A stretch of 33,479 nucleotides of DNA. It comes from Actinomortierella ambigua. Its lineage: Eukaryota > Mortierellomycota > Mortierellomycetes > Mortierellales > Mortierellaceae. Of the stretch, positions 1 to 9,350 are shown piece by piece. Location of the stretch: NCBI GenBank assembly GCA_016098155.1, contig JAAAJB010000390.1, forward strand, positions 1 to 33,479, written 5' to 3'. The notes under the pieces were generated by a model. The model saw only the letters and a program-made list of their open reading frames with translations. It was not told where the DNA came from and did not search any database. How positions within the stretch are numbered: the first letter of the stretch is position 1; every line of letters begins with the position of its first letter. The position numbers and the translations under genes are program-made.

Positions 1-280
1 CTTAAAAGACTCTCACGCATGGATTGTCAAAAGGTGTGCTCTCAATTTCTTTTCGCGCCTTGTTTGTATATTTTTCTAATCACCGACAATCAAGAAGCAT
101 ATGCTGCATCATCACCCTTATCACGCTCATCCTCCTTGATCAAGTTTTTTTAGTCGTGGTCCCCCTCATGCCAACTCGAGCGTCAAAAGAATTGCGGGGT
201 GCGCACGCGACTGCTGATCACAGAGCTTGATTCATTGCACAAGCTACCTAAATTTCCCTCACGCTTCTCCTTCCAGCCAT

Positions 281-1173
281 TGCCTGCCTCTGCAATTTCT
301 GGGAGACCCAATAAGCATGCAATGGTCTTCGATCTGTGTTTCCAACTGAACTGCTGAAAATACAAAGCGTTCATAGGTGCTTTGACGACTCTCAAGTCTG
401 CCCGATCGATAGGGATCGATGTCCCCAACCACCGCGTCGATTCTCTCATAACTCCGGAGGGTGAGACTATTGGCGCACTGACTACCTAGGACAAGCCAGA
501 AGCGTCGTCAAAAGTAGAGAAGGACCATGATAAAGGCATGTTGATCCAAGAAGCCGCCCTCTGGCTCTGGCGCGATCGTATTGGTCCCAAGAACAAGGAG
601 CTCATAGCCGAGCTGGAAGCATTGGGCTGCCAGTGGGTAGTCAACGAATTTGTAGTAACTGGAACACGGCTCCTTGGTGAGACGTTCCTGCAGTACACTT
701 AGGCGAAGGTCAAGTTCCCCCTTCAAGTCAAGGGAGCGTCTGCCGCACTCGGTCTGTTGGTAGTCATGTCACTGGAGGTATGATAACTATCATCTCGTTC
801 ACCATCTCCTTACATGTAGCTGCATCGTTTCTACGCTGTGAAAACTATGAACACTGTGAAAAAAAAATTAATCTGCTGCCTGTATTTCTCACATCATACT
901 TGACATCGTAGAGGACATTGGCTTTGAATTATAAGAAGATGGATCTTATGCTGGAGAACCGTGCCGACAACCAGCTGTGGCACCTTGATCTGGCCTCAGA
1001 TTGCGACAACCTTGTGTATTATTTTCAAGCCGACATGGAGGGTTGTTCTGGCCGACGTAAGGAGCTTGGGATATGCACCAGGTATACTGACGGGTAGAGA
1101 TGACTTCATGCAACTCTACCGCCTCCGCCACGCAGAGATCACTAGAAACACCAAGGGCGAGTCTGCTTCCTGA
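281..1173 (+). pseudogene. Broken copy A of the unrecognised gene family (intact copy at 3481-5146)
   Basis: This stretch aligns closely, at the nucleotide level, with the 3' half of the intact minus-strand gene at 3481-5146. It is 5'-truncated: similarity starts near 281. Lesions I can see are a CAA-to-TAA stop in the segment around 330, loss of about 44 nt between the bases reading gcatgcaatgg and tcttcgatctg, a TGA where the intact gene has Trp (near 355), a stop at 487-489, an AAG-to-TAG stop at 700-702, and a one-base insertion near 1040 that shifts the last exon. The intron of the intact gene is preserved here at 778-911 (GTATGA..GTAG), so this is a DNA-level duplicate rather than a retrocopy. 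After the shift the tail reads in another frame to the same terminal TGA. No product is expected. Confidence 0.88.
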
Positions 1174-2407
1174 GGATATGGCCAGTCTCCCGCCTGAGGG
1201 CTTCTTACGAACTTGTCTTCGTGAATAAAAAGAAAAAAAAATCCAAGGATCGCACACTCTATCCGCTCCATCTTTCCATTGACATTGAGAATCGGAAAAT
1301 TAGCTAACTTTATGCTGGTGCTATTGAGTCCTTGAGACTGTCGCGTTGTGGGCCCTTGGAGCTTTTCTTTTATACTTTGGGGACTTTACAGGGAAAAAAA
1401 TAGAGGAGCAGGAGCGCATAGGATCCGATCAGGATCAAAGGGAGATCAGGATCAAAGGGAATGTCATGGCTATGCATCTCAATGGTGATTTTTGCTGTTC
1501 CCTTCTAAAGACACAGACTTGCAGTGTCGAGGTCTGTCCTCTGTATTTTAGTTTTGAGATCATAAACAAGTGCTCTTTCTCTATGTTCATTTTTCCTTCC
1601 TCCACCCACGGTCAAGTTCCAGGTAAAGCACTTTTTTGAGAGGACTATTACATCAAATAGCCCATGAACCCCATCCTCATATCCCTATCTTGGCAACTAC
1701 CTATCCATAGGTGGCTCGTAGAGGCGAAGAGGTTGATATTTTCCGTCTTCAGCCTCGATCCTTTCATCTTGGCTCAACTACAGCGTTGAGACCTGCGCAG
1801 GTATTTTCAACAGATAGATGCTCTCGCTGTTGACCGTGACGTTGCCATTCACCATGCGAGTGAGATCGCTAGCGTCATGATTCAGCGTGAGCTATGGCAC
1901 AAGGAGCTGTGTTCACCAGGTGGGCCTCCAAACCAGTTGGGAACAACATCTGTTGGTGACGATTGAATATTTTTCGTGAGCAAGGCCTTCTGTCGATGCA
2001 GGAACCCTCTGTACAGCAATCCATACCATGTGTTGCTCGTCCTGTCTCTTGTCTTCCATTCCTCTCTCAGGTGGTACCTTGATTTTCTTGGGGCAATGAG
2101 GGGTGGTGGCTTACTTTCACAAGGATGAGGTTTTATGTCGAGGTCTTTCCTTTCCTCACTGTAGGGGGGCTCGAGAGAATATTGACTTTGGATAACCGAT
2201 GATTGAATGCCTCACGAACAGCCCTAACAACTCAGGCGCCTGTTGATTGTGAGACGATCTCCCAGGCCACGATCTACCTTCTATCACATCAAAAGAAGTG
2301 ACAAGAGCCCTCTAGAAAGAACGGAGCATAAGCAGAGAATGCACAGTGAGAGGAATACTCTGCCTTTTTGTTTGAAAGGTTGATTTTTTTGGTACAAAGA
2401 AAGATAT
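1174..2407. other. Intergenic, no convincing gene
   Basis: I see no gene with a start and splice structure here. The only coding-like piece is an open frame at 1790-1966 on the plus strand, 58 codons ending in TGA and without an ATG at its head; its composition (for example DRDVAIHHASEIASVMIQ) looks like protein but I do not recognise it. It may be an eroded exon. A short direct repeat (gatcaggatcaaagggaga) lies near 1427-1458. Confidence 0.5.
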
Positions 2408-2536
2408 TTAAACCGAATAAAGCTGTTGGTGAGGAAAGAAGACAACAGCTACTGGGCTGACCAATTTGGTATCAGACTGAATATAAACGAACGGACCGCC
2501 AAAGCTGCCCTGCTGGTTGTCGCCATAGCCACGTCA

Positions 2537-2812
2537 CTAGTTGCTACCGCCATGGCCGCTGCGCTGAACAGCAAGGTTGACCTGGAGAACGCGACCATCG
2601 AATTCCACATCGTTGAACTGAGCGATGGCTTTTTCGGCCCCGGCCTGGTCACTAAAGGTGACGAAACCAAATCCACGGGAGCGGTTGGTATCACGATCCC
2701 TCATAATGGCGACGTCGGTGATTGCGCCAGACCGTTCGAATGCAGCGCGGAGAGTGTCGTCGGTGGTGCGCCAGGACAAATTACCAACGTACACCTTGTT
2801 AGAGGTAGACAT
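2537..2812 (-). CDS. Small single-RRM RNA-binding protein, probably truncated
   Basis: A 91-residue protein consisting almost wholly of one RNA recognition motif. The RNP2 motif reads VYVGNL (residues 7-12) and RNP1 reads RGFGFVTF (46-53), with the aromatic residues that stack on RNA bases in place. I chose the ATG at 2812 because the RRM begins five residues later; an upstream in-frame ATG at 2860 would add 16 residues unlike the family. The frame ends HGGSN followed by TAG and immediately TGA. The same frame then continues open from 2533 to 2408 with a Gly-rich stretch (RGYGDNQQGSFGGP), which is what normally follows the RRM in glycine-rich RNA-binding proteins. The gene has no intron. It may therefore be a truncated gene or decaying copy of a glycine-rich RNA-binding protein acting in mRNA processing or stability; function in the cell is inferred from family only. 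Confidence 0.8.
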   Translation of the reverse strand: MSTSNKVYVGNLSWRTTDDTLRAAFERSGAITDVAIMRDRDTNRSRGFGFVTFSDQAGAEKAIAQFNDVEFDGRVLQVNLAVQRSGHGGSN

Positions 2813-3480
2813 GATTATCAAAGTCAGGGTGGGTGGTTGGCGCAGGAAAATGGTGAGCAAGGAGTAGAAAGGTCAATATCAAAAGATTAAAAAACAGAAA
2901 AAGTCGCTACGAGCGCTTTTTGGAGGTGAAAATAGAGGGTGCGAAAAAGGAATGTGAAAAAAGGGCGTGAGTTTTTTTTCTCCCAGAAAGCGGTTTCTAA
3001 TCTCTTAGCCTTTGCTATGGTTTCTTGGAAGGTAGTCGCTTTCGGTGTACGTACAGAGATTCTGGCTATAGATTTGTTTAAAGTTTCACAACCTGATGTT
3101 TCCTTAAAAAACACAATCATGCGCCCCAAAGGTAAGAGCATAAGGACGAAGATTCCTTATTAAAGATGCGTGAGCACCGGGTACCAGCGCGGACACCATG
3201 GAAGCTTTACCAAGGGACCTCTTGTGCGCGGTTCTGGACTTTGGTGTTATTAGCCATCCTATACATTCATTATTTTATTGTAGAAACCGCTAATATTGCA
3301 TTGTGAAAAAATAAAGGGGGGGGGGCATGTCCATGAGTATCGCTGCCTTGAGGTCTGTATTCTCTGTTCTTGACTCCGGAGGTTTTATGGGCATGCTCAC
3401 GAGCTGATCATGTCATAAGAGCCCAGAACAGAAAGTCCTAAGGAGCCAACATCACTAACATACACATTCCTAGGATACCC
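2813..3480. other. Intergenic between the RRM gene and the unknown family gene
   Basis: This holds the upstream region of the minus-strand RRM gene and the 3' flank of the unknown family gene. A run of nine G lies near 3317-3325. I see no coding signal or RNA gene. Confidence 0.5.
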
Positions 3481-5146
3481 TCAGGCAGCAGACTTGCCCT
3501 TGGTGCCGTCACTCAGCTCTGCGTTGCGGAGGCGGTACAGCTGCATGAAGTTACTCCCGCTTGTTAATATGCCTGGTGCATACCCCACTTTCTTGACGTC
3601 GGCCAAACAACCTTCCATATCGGCTTGGAAGTAATAGACAAGCTGGTCGCAGTCTGAAGCCAGCTCGAGGTTCCACAGCTGGTTGTCGGCGCGGTCCTCT
3701 AGCATGAGGTTCATCTTCTTGTAATTTAACGCCAATGCCCTCTACGATGTCGAGTATGAAATACAGGCAGCAGATTAGTTTTTCACAGTTTTCATAGTTT
3801 TCACAGCGAAGAAAAGATTCAGTAAATTACATGTGAGGAGATGGCGAACATCACGAGACGATAGTTACCTCCAGCGACATAACTACAAGGAGACCGAGTG
3901 CAGCTGACGCTCCCATGGCTCGAAGGGGGAACTTGACCCTCGCCTTAGTGTAATGTAGGAACGTCTCGCCAAGGAGCCGAGTTCCTGTGACGACCAACTC
4001 GTTGCCAACCCACTGACAGCCCAACGCCTCCAGCTCAGCTATCAGCTCCTTGTTCTTGGGACCAATACGGTCGCGCCAGAGCCAGAGAGCAGCCTCTTGT
4101 ATCAACATGCCTTTGGCATGGTCCTTATCTACTTTGGCGGACGCTTCAGGCTTGTCTTCGCTGGTGAGTGCATCAATATTTTCGCCTTTAGGTGTTATTA
4201 AAAAGTCAACACGGTGGTTGGGAACATCAATCCCAACCGATCGCGCGGACTTAAGAGTCGTTGAAAGTACCTCCGACCGCTTTGTGACCCAGCCATTGAG
4301 CTGGAAACACAAATCGAAGACTTGGGAGTACAAAGTTGACTGCCACCAAGTCTCGTTATTGTGGCCATCGCATGCTTGTTGGGTCTCCCAAACATTGCAG
4401 AGGCAGGCAAGCGCCGAACGGATGTATTTTTCCATAGATGTGGACCCTCTCTTGTACATCTTAGGGATGAGCACCTCCGCCTCTTCGATGGTCGAACACC
4501 TGCTGATCTCATTTAATATCTTCATCTCTTCGGCCGTCGCTGCAAGCTGAAGCTTGAGACCCAACAGCCTAAAATGATCCCTGGAGATTTTCTTGCACGG
4601 GTCATTCGAATGGACATTTGTGATGTCCACCACACGCCTGTTTATCCGATCAAACGAGACGTTCATGGGGTCGAGTTTGTAAAGGGCATCTAGCATGTCG
4701 GAGATAGACTGCTGCTGGGGAGTGGAGCCTTGGCCAGCTGCAGATGTAGATGCAGGTGTGGCCTTTCCAGTTTTTGCCCTTTTGCGGTCGCCTCGGGGAT
4801 CTTCAATGGCATCTATGAGCAGATGTGTCCGAAGCATCGTTTTTCCAGCTTCCTCTAAGAAAGAGTTCTGGACGGGGTTCGCCGAGAGGAGTTGGCTAAT
4901 CACCGGAAGCAAGCTTTTGGCGCCATCACTCTCATCCGCGTGCTGGCGAAACACATCGGAATACCACTGGCAGAAAATTTTATGATCGTCCAAGGAGTTG
5001 CTGCTGAGATAGTACTCCTCGAAGAGGTTCTTCAACAGAAGAGTAACCTCCCATTCTCCTTGCTTCGTTGTAGAGAGGAAATGGCGGATATGAAGCTTTA
5101 CTGCCGTCTCGTTTGCGATCAGCGCTCGACGATTTCGCTCATCCAT
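3481..5146 (-). CDS. Intact member of an unrecognised multi-copy protein family
   Basis: Two exons, 3869-5146 and 3481-3741, joined across a 127-nt intron (GTAACT..GTAG, phase 0), give 512 residues. I do not recognise the family. The N-terminal third is charged and helical-looking (starts MDERNRRALI, then LHIRHFLSTTKQGEWE), followed by a Lys/Arg-rich, Ser/Thr-rich linker near residues 125-155 (DRKRAKTGKATPAS). The middle is Cys- and Trp-containing; the C-terminal third contains a hydrophobic stretch just before the intron (AALGLLVVMSLE). There is no signal peptide. The start is chosen at 5146 because the same ATG heads broken copy E. The frame stays open for 75 more codons upstream, but those are encoded by a 21-bp minisatellite and are less likely to be translated. 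Several broken copies lie within 9 kb, so the gene behaves like an expanding lineage-specific or element-borne family; the Lys/Arg cluster could be a nuclear signal. Confidence 0.75.
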
Positions 5147-5205
5147 GATAGAGGATAGGAGAGAAAATATGCTGAAGATGGAGAGAGGATGAGGTGAGGT
5201 CAGAA

Positions 5206-5331
5206 GAGGATAGAGTGAAGACAAGAGAGGATGAAGTGAAGTCGGAAGAGGACGAAGTGAAGTCAGAAGAGGATGGAGTGAAGACAAGAGAGGATGGAGT
5301 GAAGACAAGAAAGTATGGAGTGAAAGAGGCT
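5206..5331. repeat. 21-bp minisatellite, about six units
   Basis: Units of the form GAGGATGGAGTGAAGACAAGA start at 5206, 5227, 5248, 5269, 5290 and 5311, with a few substitutions and a decayed last unit. The period is a multiple of three and is open on both strands: one strand reads EDGVKTR-like heptads, the other SLHPLLS-like heptads. It sits just upstream of the chosen start of the unknown family gene, in what is probably its 5' untranslated region. Degenerate versions accompany the other copies at 6650-6755 and 8944-9035. Confidence 0.9.
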
Positions 5332-5335
5332 GAAG

Positions 5336-5540
5336 ACGGAGTAGCTTCAAGGATGAAAGCCTCGGCCACATTCGCTTGTGTCAAATGGCTTGAGCATGCG
5401 CATTTGGTTATGAGCCCAAAGAGTGAAACATCTCGAGGCGCTATTTCTTGCTCATCCACTTTCGCTTTCGAGTTTTGCAATTTTCCAGAATCTGTATGTG
5501 CCTAGACTGTCAGATCGAGGCGCTTGTTCTTTGGCTGGGA
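5336..5540 (-). repeat. Dispersed leader sequence of the unknown family
   Basis: Read on the minus strand, this segment contains gagcaagaaatagcgcctcg, then a stretch ending in gcgaatgtggccgaggcttt and an upstream block with aagcgcctcgatctgacagt. Related blocks recur on the plus strand at about 6566-6660, 6945-7020 and 7108-7260. It always precedes the minisatellite or the coding part of a family copy, so it is probably the family's promoter or 5' leader. Confidence 0.75.
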
Positions 5541-6565
5541 TGTCTCATAGCAATAAACGAAAGTCTTTAGCTTTGAGTGCTTCACACTACAGCGTTTATG
5601 GAAGGCTAATGTGTAGCACGGCTGTAATGCGATCAGACTGAAGGCTTTTCCCGGGCAGACATTCGAAAATAACCACATCCTACAGACACGCCACCCTCTG
5701 CGAAATAGCCCATTGATGGGATGGCGTCATGAAGCCCGAGTGTCCAACTATTCGTTTGTCGAGGATGCTCAAAAGTGGCCTGGCTTCGAGCCTACACTAT
5801 GCCAGAATGAAGGCAGACAAGAAGAAATGACAATAGACAGCCAGGGCAGTAGCAACTGACATAGCGGTCATCTATACCAATACTGAGAGTGGCGTCTGGA
5901 AGCATGAAGCAAGTGTAGTGCCACTCTTAGCTATTGCAACGCTCGGCGCTAAAAAAAAAATATTATTCAGTCCACCCACTCCCCCTTCAGCAGCCATACT
6001 CGCTCAGAGTGAACAAGGACTTAGAAGAAAACTCTTTCCCTTGGACAGAGTCATATGTCATCCTCAGCTATCAGTGGTTTCAGGGGGCGGGAAACTTTTG
6101 CACCGCCAAGTCTTCACGCCAGTGTTTCTTTTTATTATTTAGTACGCTACTTCTATACCTATGAGCGGCATTCCCAATAAGCCATATGTTAATTCGTAAT
6201 GAATACTCAATAACGATCACTACCTCATGCTGAAATTGCCCAATACCCGCCTCATTGTGCAGGCTGCCTTAAGCCGGCCTCATTTTGGTATCATATGGGT
6301 TTTCCTCGTCGCCTTGCATCCTCTCCAACTCGTGGTATGTCCCTAGCATGTCAACGCGGCAGATGAATTAGAAGAGTGTTTGTATGTGTCTCTTTCCTCC
6401 CTCCCCTTTCTTTCCCCGCCATTCTTCCTGCACTTTCCTAACCTTTCATCTCCCCAAGGACACATGAGTGCACAACGCCCCGTCGTCCATGCGCTCTCAC
6501 CACTAACTGAGACATGTACATACAACTCGCAAAGGCAGTGATGATTTGCCTCAAGCCTTTTTTTC
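5541..6565. other. No convincing gene; possible decayed coding pieces
   Basis: No gene model holds here. Coding-like pieces occur at about 5858-5950 on the plus strand (reads DIAVIYTNTESGVWKHEASV) and again, in another frame after an A-run, at 5934-6164 (contains KDLEENSFPWTESYVILSYQ). The A-run at 5950-5959 between them would fit a frameshift in an old gene, but I do not recognise the product. Confidence 0.4.
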
Positions 6566-6760
6566 ATGAGCAAGAAATAGCGCCTCGGGATTTCACACTT
6601 TGGGCTAATAATTTAAAACAAAGCGAATGTGGCCGATGCTTTCATCCCTGATACTCTCTACCTCTTTCACTCCATCCCCTCCTGTCTTCTCTTGTCTTCT
6701 CTTGTTTTCACTCCATCCTCTCTCATCTTCACTCCTTCCTCTATCGTCTTTTAGACTCGT
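6566..6760 (+). repeat. Leader plus degenerate minisatellite of the unknown family, copy C
   Basis: This matches the reverse complement of the leader and minisatellite at 5206-5460: it begins with gagcaagaaatagcgcctcg and runs through gaatgtggccgatgctttca into repeats of the form ttcactccatcc. No family coding sequence follows directly, so only the 5' leader of a copy survives. Confidence 0.75.
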
Positions 6761-7107
6761 TGTGCAAAACACAATGAAATGTGGACTGGAAGCTCGAGAT
6801 AATGTCTGGAGGGACTGGCGAAAAAGGAAATTTGGTCCTGCGCACAGTGCCATGCCGCCCCGTTTTCTGTCTACTATGGGCCATCTACCCTCTCCTCAGT
6901 TCACCAGAGAAAAAAAAGGCCGAAAAGTGGCGGATGGGTTGTCTCAACTAGTAACCAAATGCACATGCTCAGGCCATTTGAAACACGAGATCTTCATCCC
7001 TGACGCCACTCCATCTTCAGTGACAAAGGTCCTTTCAAAAAACAACAAACAAGGGCAGCAATGTACCCCCAAAGACCAACAAACCCCCTTGCACCTTTTT
7101 CTTCCAA

Positions 7108-7518
7108 AGAAAAAGCGCCTCGCTCTGACAGTCGAGGCATACAAAGGCGGTGGCATAAGTGTATTGATGTGCAAAACACGACAACCAAACGCACATACTC
7201 ATGCCATTTGAAACACGAGAATGTGGCCGAGTTTTCTTCCCTGATGCCACTGCATCTTCTCTCGGACTCGCTCACGCACTGAAGACCCTTATCCGTCATT
7301 TCCTCTCAGCAACGAAGCAAGTCCACTTTCCCGTTGAGGGATCTCAAGGAGTACTATCTCACCGCCAGAACGCAGATGAGAGCGATGGTGCCAAAAGGTG
7401 GCTTCCAGTGATTAGTGAACTCCTCTTCGCCAACCCCGTCCAGGACTCCTTCTTAGCGGAGGCTGGAGAAGCATTAAGACTGACAGACGCTGTTGAAGAT
7501 CTCCCCCAGGCAGTCTGA
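7108..7518 (+). pseudogene. Broken copy D of the unrecognised family
   Basis: A leader block (7108-7260) is followed by a coding relic matching the N-terminal part of the intact gene. At 7284-7518 it reads LIRHFLSATKQ, then the frame shifts across the part equivalent to the DLxEEYYLS segment, part of the domain is deleted, and the frame resumes with NADESDGAKRWLPVISELLF and NPVQDSFLAEAGEAL before a TGA at 7516-7518. It has no usable start. Another leader-only fragment lies just upstream at about 6945-7030, so leaders were duplicated in tandem here. Confidence 0.82.
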
Positions 7519-8505
7519 AAGCATCACTGCAAGCTGCTGAATTGTGAGGTGGCTGGTGTCTTGGATTTAGCGGTGTGCGATAGATTGGGGTTACTCTTAA
7601 ACTCCTCTGTCTCACCTTCGATTTCCTCATTCTCAATTGCTCGACCTTCACGCTGTTGCCATGTCAGATAAGTTCAGACGTTATTTAGCTCATTTCCTCC
7701 ATGCACGTATGCTATTTCCTGTAGTGAGCCATCGCTGTACATGTTGCTTCTTTCTCTCATTTCCCACATTTCTTCATGCTCGCGTGTACCGGCGGTTCTG
7801 TGTCATGTGGTGACCCCTGTATAGGAGCCATCGTTGCATGTGTTGCACTTTTTCCTTCTTTGTTATTTTCTTTCATTTCTTCATGCTCACATGCCTCGGC
7901 GGTGCTATGTAGTGGTAACTCCTGTATAGTGGCAACGGGTGGCTAAAATTATAGTCTTCCCTTTTTATAGAGCTAGATTTGAAAAGTAAATCTCTTGAAT
8001 CATCTTGCTTTAGTTAAATCTTTCCCTGAAGCGATAAAGGTTATTCCATCACAGGAGCCATCGTTGCATGTGTGGCACTTTTTCGTTCTGTGCTTCTTTG
8101 CTTCTCTCTTTCATTTCTTCATGCTGGCGTGCACCGGCTGTTCTGTGTCATGTGGTTGCCCCTATATGTATAGGGGCAACCACATGACACAGAACAGCCG
8201 GTGCACGCGAGTATAGAGAGATGTGGAAAAGAGAGAAAGAATGTACATGTACAGCGATGGCTCCTCTACAGGAATTGCCATACGAGCATAGAGGAAATGG
8301 GCGAAATATACGACAGAACTTACCTTTCATGACAACAGTATGAAAGTCGATGAATGGAAGATGAGGAGGTCGAAGATGGGAAAGATGGGAAGTTGAAAAA
8401 TTGAAGAGTGATCAATGAACTTTGTGATCACATACTGCTAAATCCACCTGCCACTTTTATTCGTTCGCAACTGCAAGCTCCTACGTAGTTTTGTATTTTT
8501 CCATG
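7519..8505. repeat. Inverted duplication with ~100-bp internal units
   Basis: The sequence from about 7530 to 7815 aligns with the reverse complement of 8169 to about 8450: shared blocks include gtggctggtg plus ggatttagcggtgtg against gtggcaggtggatttagcagt, ttcgatttcctcattctc against ttcgacctcctcatcttcc, and gagccatcgctgtacatgt on both arms. In the left arm a unit of about 100 bp (ccatcg..catgtgttgc..tttcatttcttcatgct..ggttctgtgtcatgtggt) is repeated near 7723-7822, 7826-7925 and 8053-8166. The inverted arms run outward into broken copies D and E, so the whole block is one large imperfect palindrome centred at 8167. No gene is evident inside. Confidence 0.8.
8127..8208. repeat. Perfect 40-bp inverted repeat with a 2-nt spacer
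   Basis: Left arm 8127-8166 starts gcgtgcaccggctgttctgt and ends ggttgcccctata; right arm 8169-8208 is its exact reverse complement. Only TG separates them. Transcribed RNA from either strand would form an uninterrupted 40-bp hairpin. It is the centre of the larger inverted duplication. Confidence 0.95.
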
Positions 8506-8943
8506 TTGCTGTTGGGGGGTGCAAACTTGGCCGGCTAGAGATATAGATACTGATGTAGCCCTTCCAGTCATCGCTCGTTAGAGGTGGCTTCGGAGATCCT
8601 GAGCAGCTTATGCCAGCAGTTGCGCCTTCAGCAATGTTTTTCCTTCCTCCACTAAGAAGGAGTCCCGAACGGGGTTCGCCATGAGGAGCCCATCAAGGAA
8701 CGGAAGCAAGCTTTTGGCGCTATCGTTCTCATCGGCGTACTGGCGAAACACGTCGGAGAACCACTGGCAAAAAAATTGATGATCATCCATGGAATTGCTG
8801 CTGAGATAGTACTCCTTGAAGAGGTCCTTCAACAGAGGAGTAATCTCCCATTCTCCTTGCTTCGTTGCCGTGAGGAAATGGAGGATATGGAGCTTCACTG
8901 CTTCCTCGCTAGTGACCTACGCTCGACGAGTTCGCTCAGCCAT
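8506..8943 (-). pseudogene. Broken copy E of the unrecognised family
   Basis: Starting from the ATG at 8943 this copy reads MAERTRRA, then a TAG at codon 9 (8919-8917) where the intact gene has CTG (Leu). After that stop it stays open and close to the intact gene for about 100 codons (HILHFLTATKQGEWEITPLL, YYLSSNSMDDHQFFCQWFSD) until TAA at 8610-8608. Similarity continues, with one further stop, to about 8506 (the TPQQQ motif), after which it diverges completely. A start inside the frame after the first stop would give only a fragment. Confidence 0.88.
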
Positions 8944-9035
8944 GATAGAGGATAGGAGAGAGAAGAGACTGAGGTTGGAGTGAAGACGACAGAGGATGAG
9001 AGAGAAAAGAGACCGAGGTTGGAGTGAATACAAGA
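8944..9035. repeat. Degenerate leader minisatellite upstream of copy E
   Basis: Units resembling gagaagagactgaggttgga and gtgaagacgacagaggatga repeat twice here, immediately upstream of the ATG of copy E, at the same position relative to the start as the 21-bp minisatellite of the intact gene. Confidence 0.65.
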
Positions 9036-9055
9036 GAGGCAGTATTTCTCATGTG

Positions 9056-9350
9056 TCGAGTCGAGTCAAGTCTCGTATAGGCTCGAGATCGACTTGGATT
9101 TGATCACATTCGATGGATATATCATACTCGATGATTTTGATCATACTCGATGGACTCGGTCAGACTCAATGGACTCGGTCAGGCTCGATCAGACTCGAAG
9201 ACTCCATTCGGTTACTCGTCGTGCTGCTGACCACATATGGTCAGCCACCTCGAACGTCGAATGACATTCACACGCGTTTAAAAGTTGGATGGGGCTCCAT
9301 GGGACTCAAAGGCTCCACGGAACTCAAAGGCTCCATGGACGATTAAGACC
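9056..9350. repeat. Irregular short tandem repeats based on GACTC
   Basis: Many near-copies of actcgatgg/actcggtcag run from 9056 to about 9215, and an 18-bp unit (ggctccatgggactcaaa) repeats nearly three times at about 9294-9340. No coding interpretation is convincing. The block marks the edge between the repeat-rich left part of the window and the conserved genes. Confidence 0.6.

Noticed and set aside
2426..2890. 154-codon plus-strand frame
   Set aside because: It is the complement of the RRM gene; codon content follows the minus-strand protein and it has no recognisable domain.
5206..5331. Regularly spaced repeats considered as a CRISPR-like array
   Set aside because: Units are directly contiguous with no unique spacers, and the genome is eukaryotic.
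5147..5371. 75-codon N-terminal extension of the unknown family gene
   Set aside because: It is encoded almost entirely by the 21-bp minisatellite, and copy E starts at the equivalent of the downstream ATG.
7519..8505. A stand-alone foldback MITE
   Set aside because: The inverted similarity does not stop at defined ends but runs into the flanking gene copies, and no target-site duplication is apparent, so an inverted duplication explains it better.
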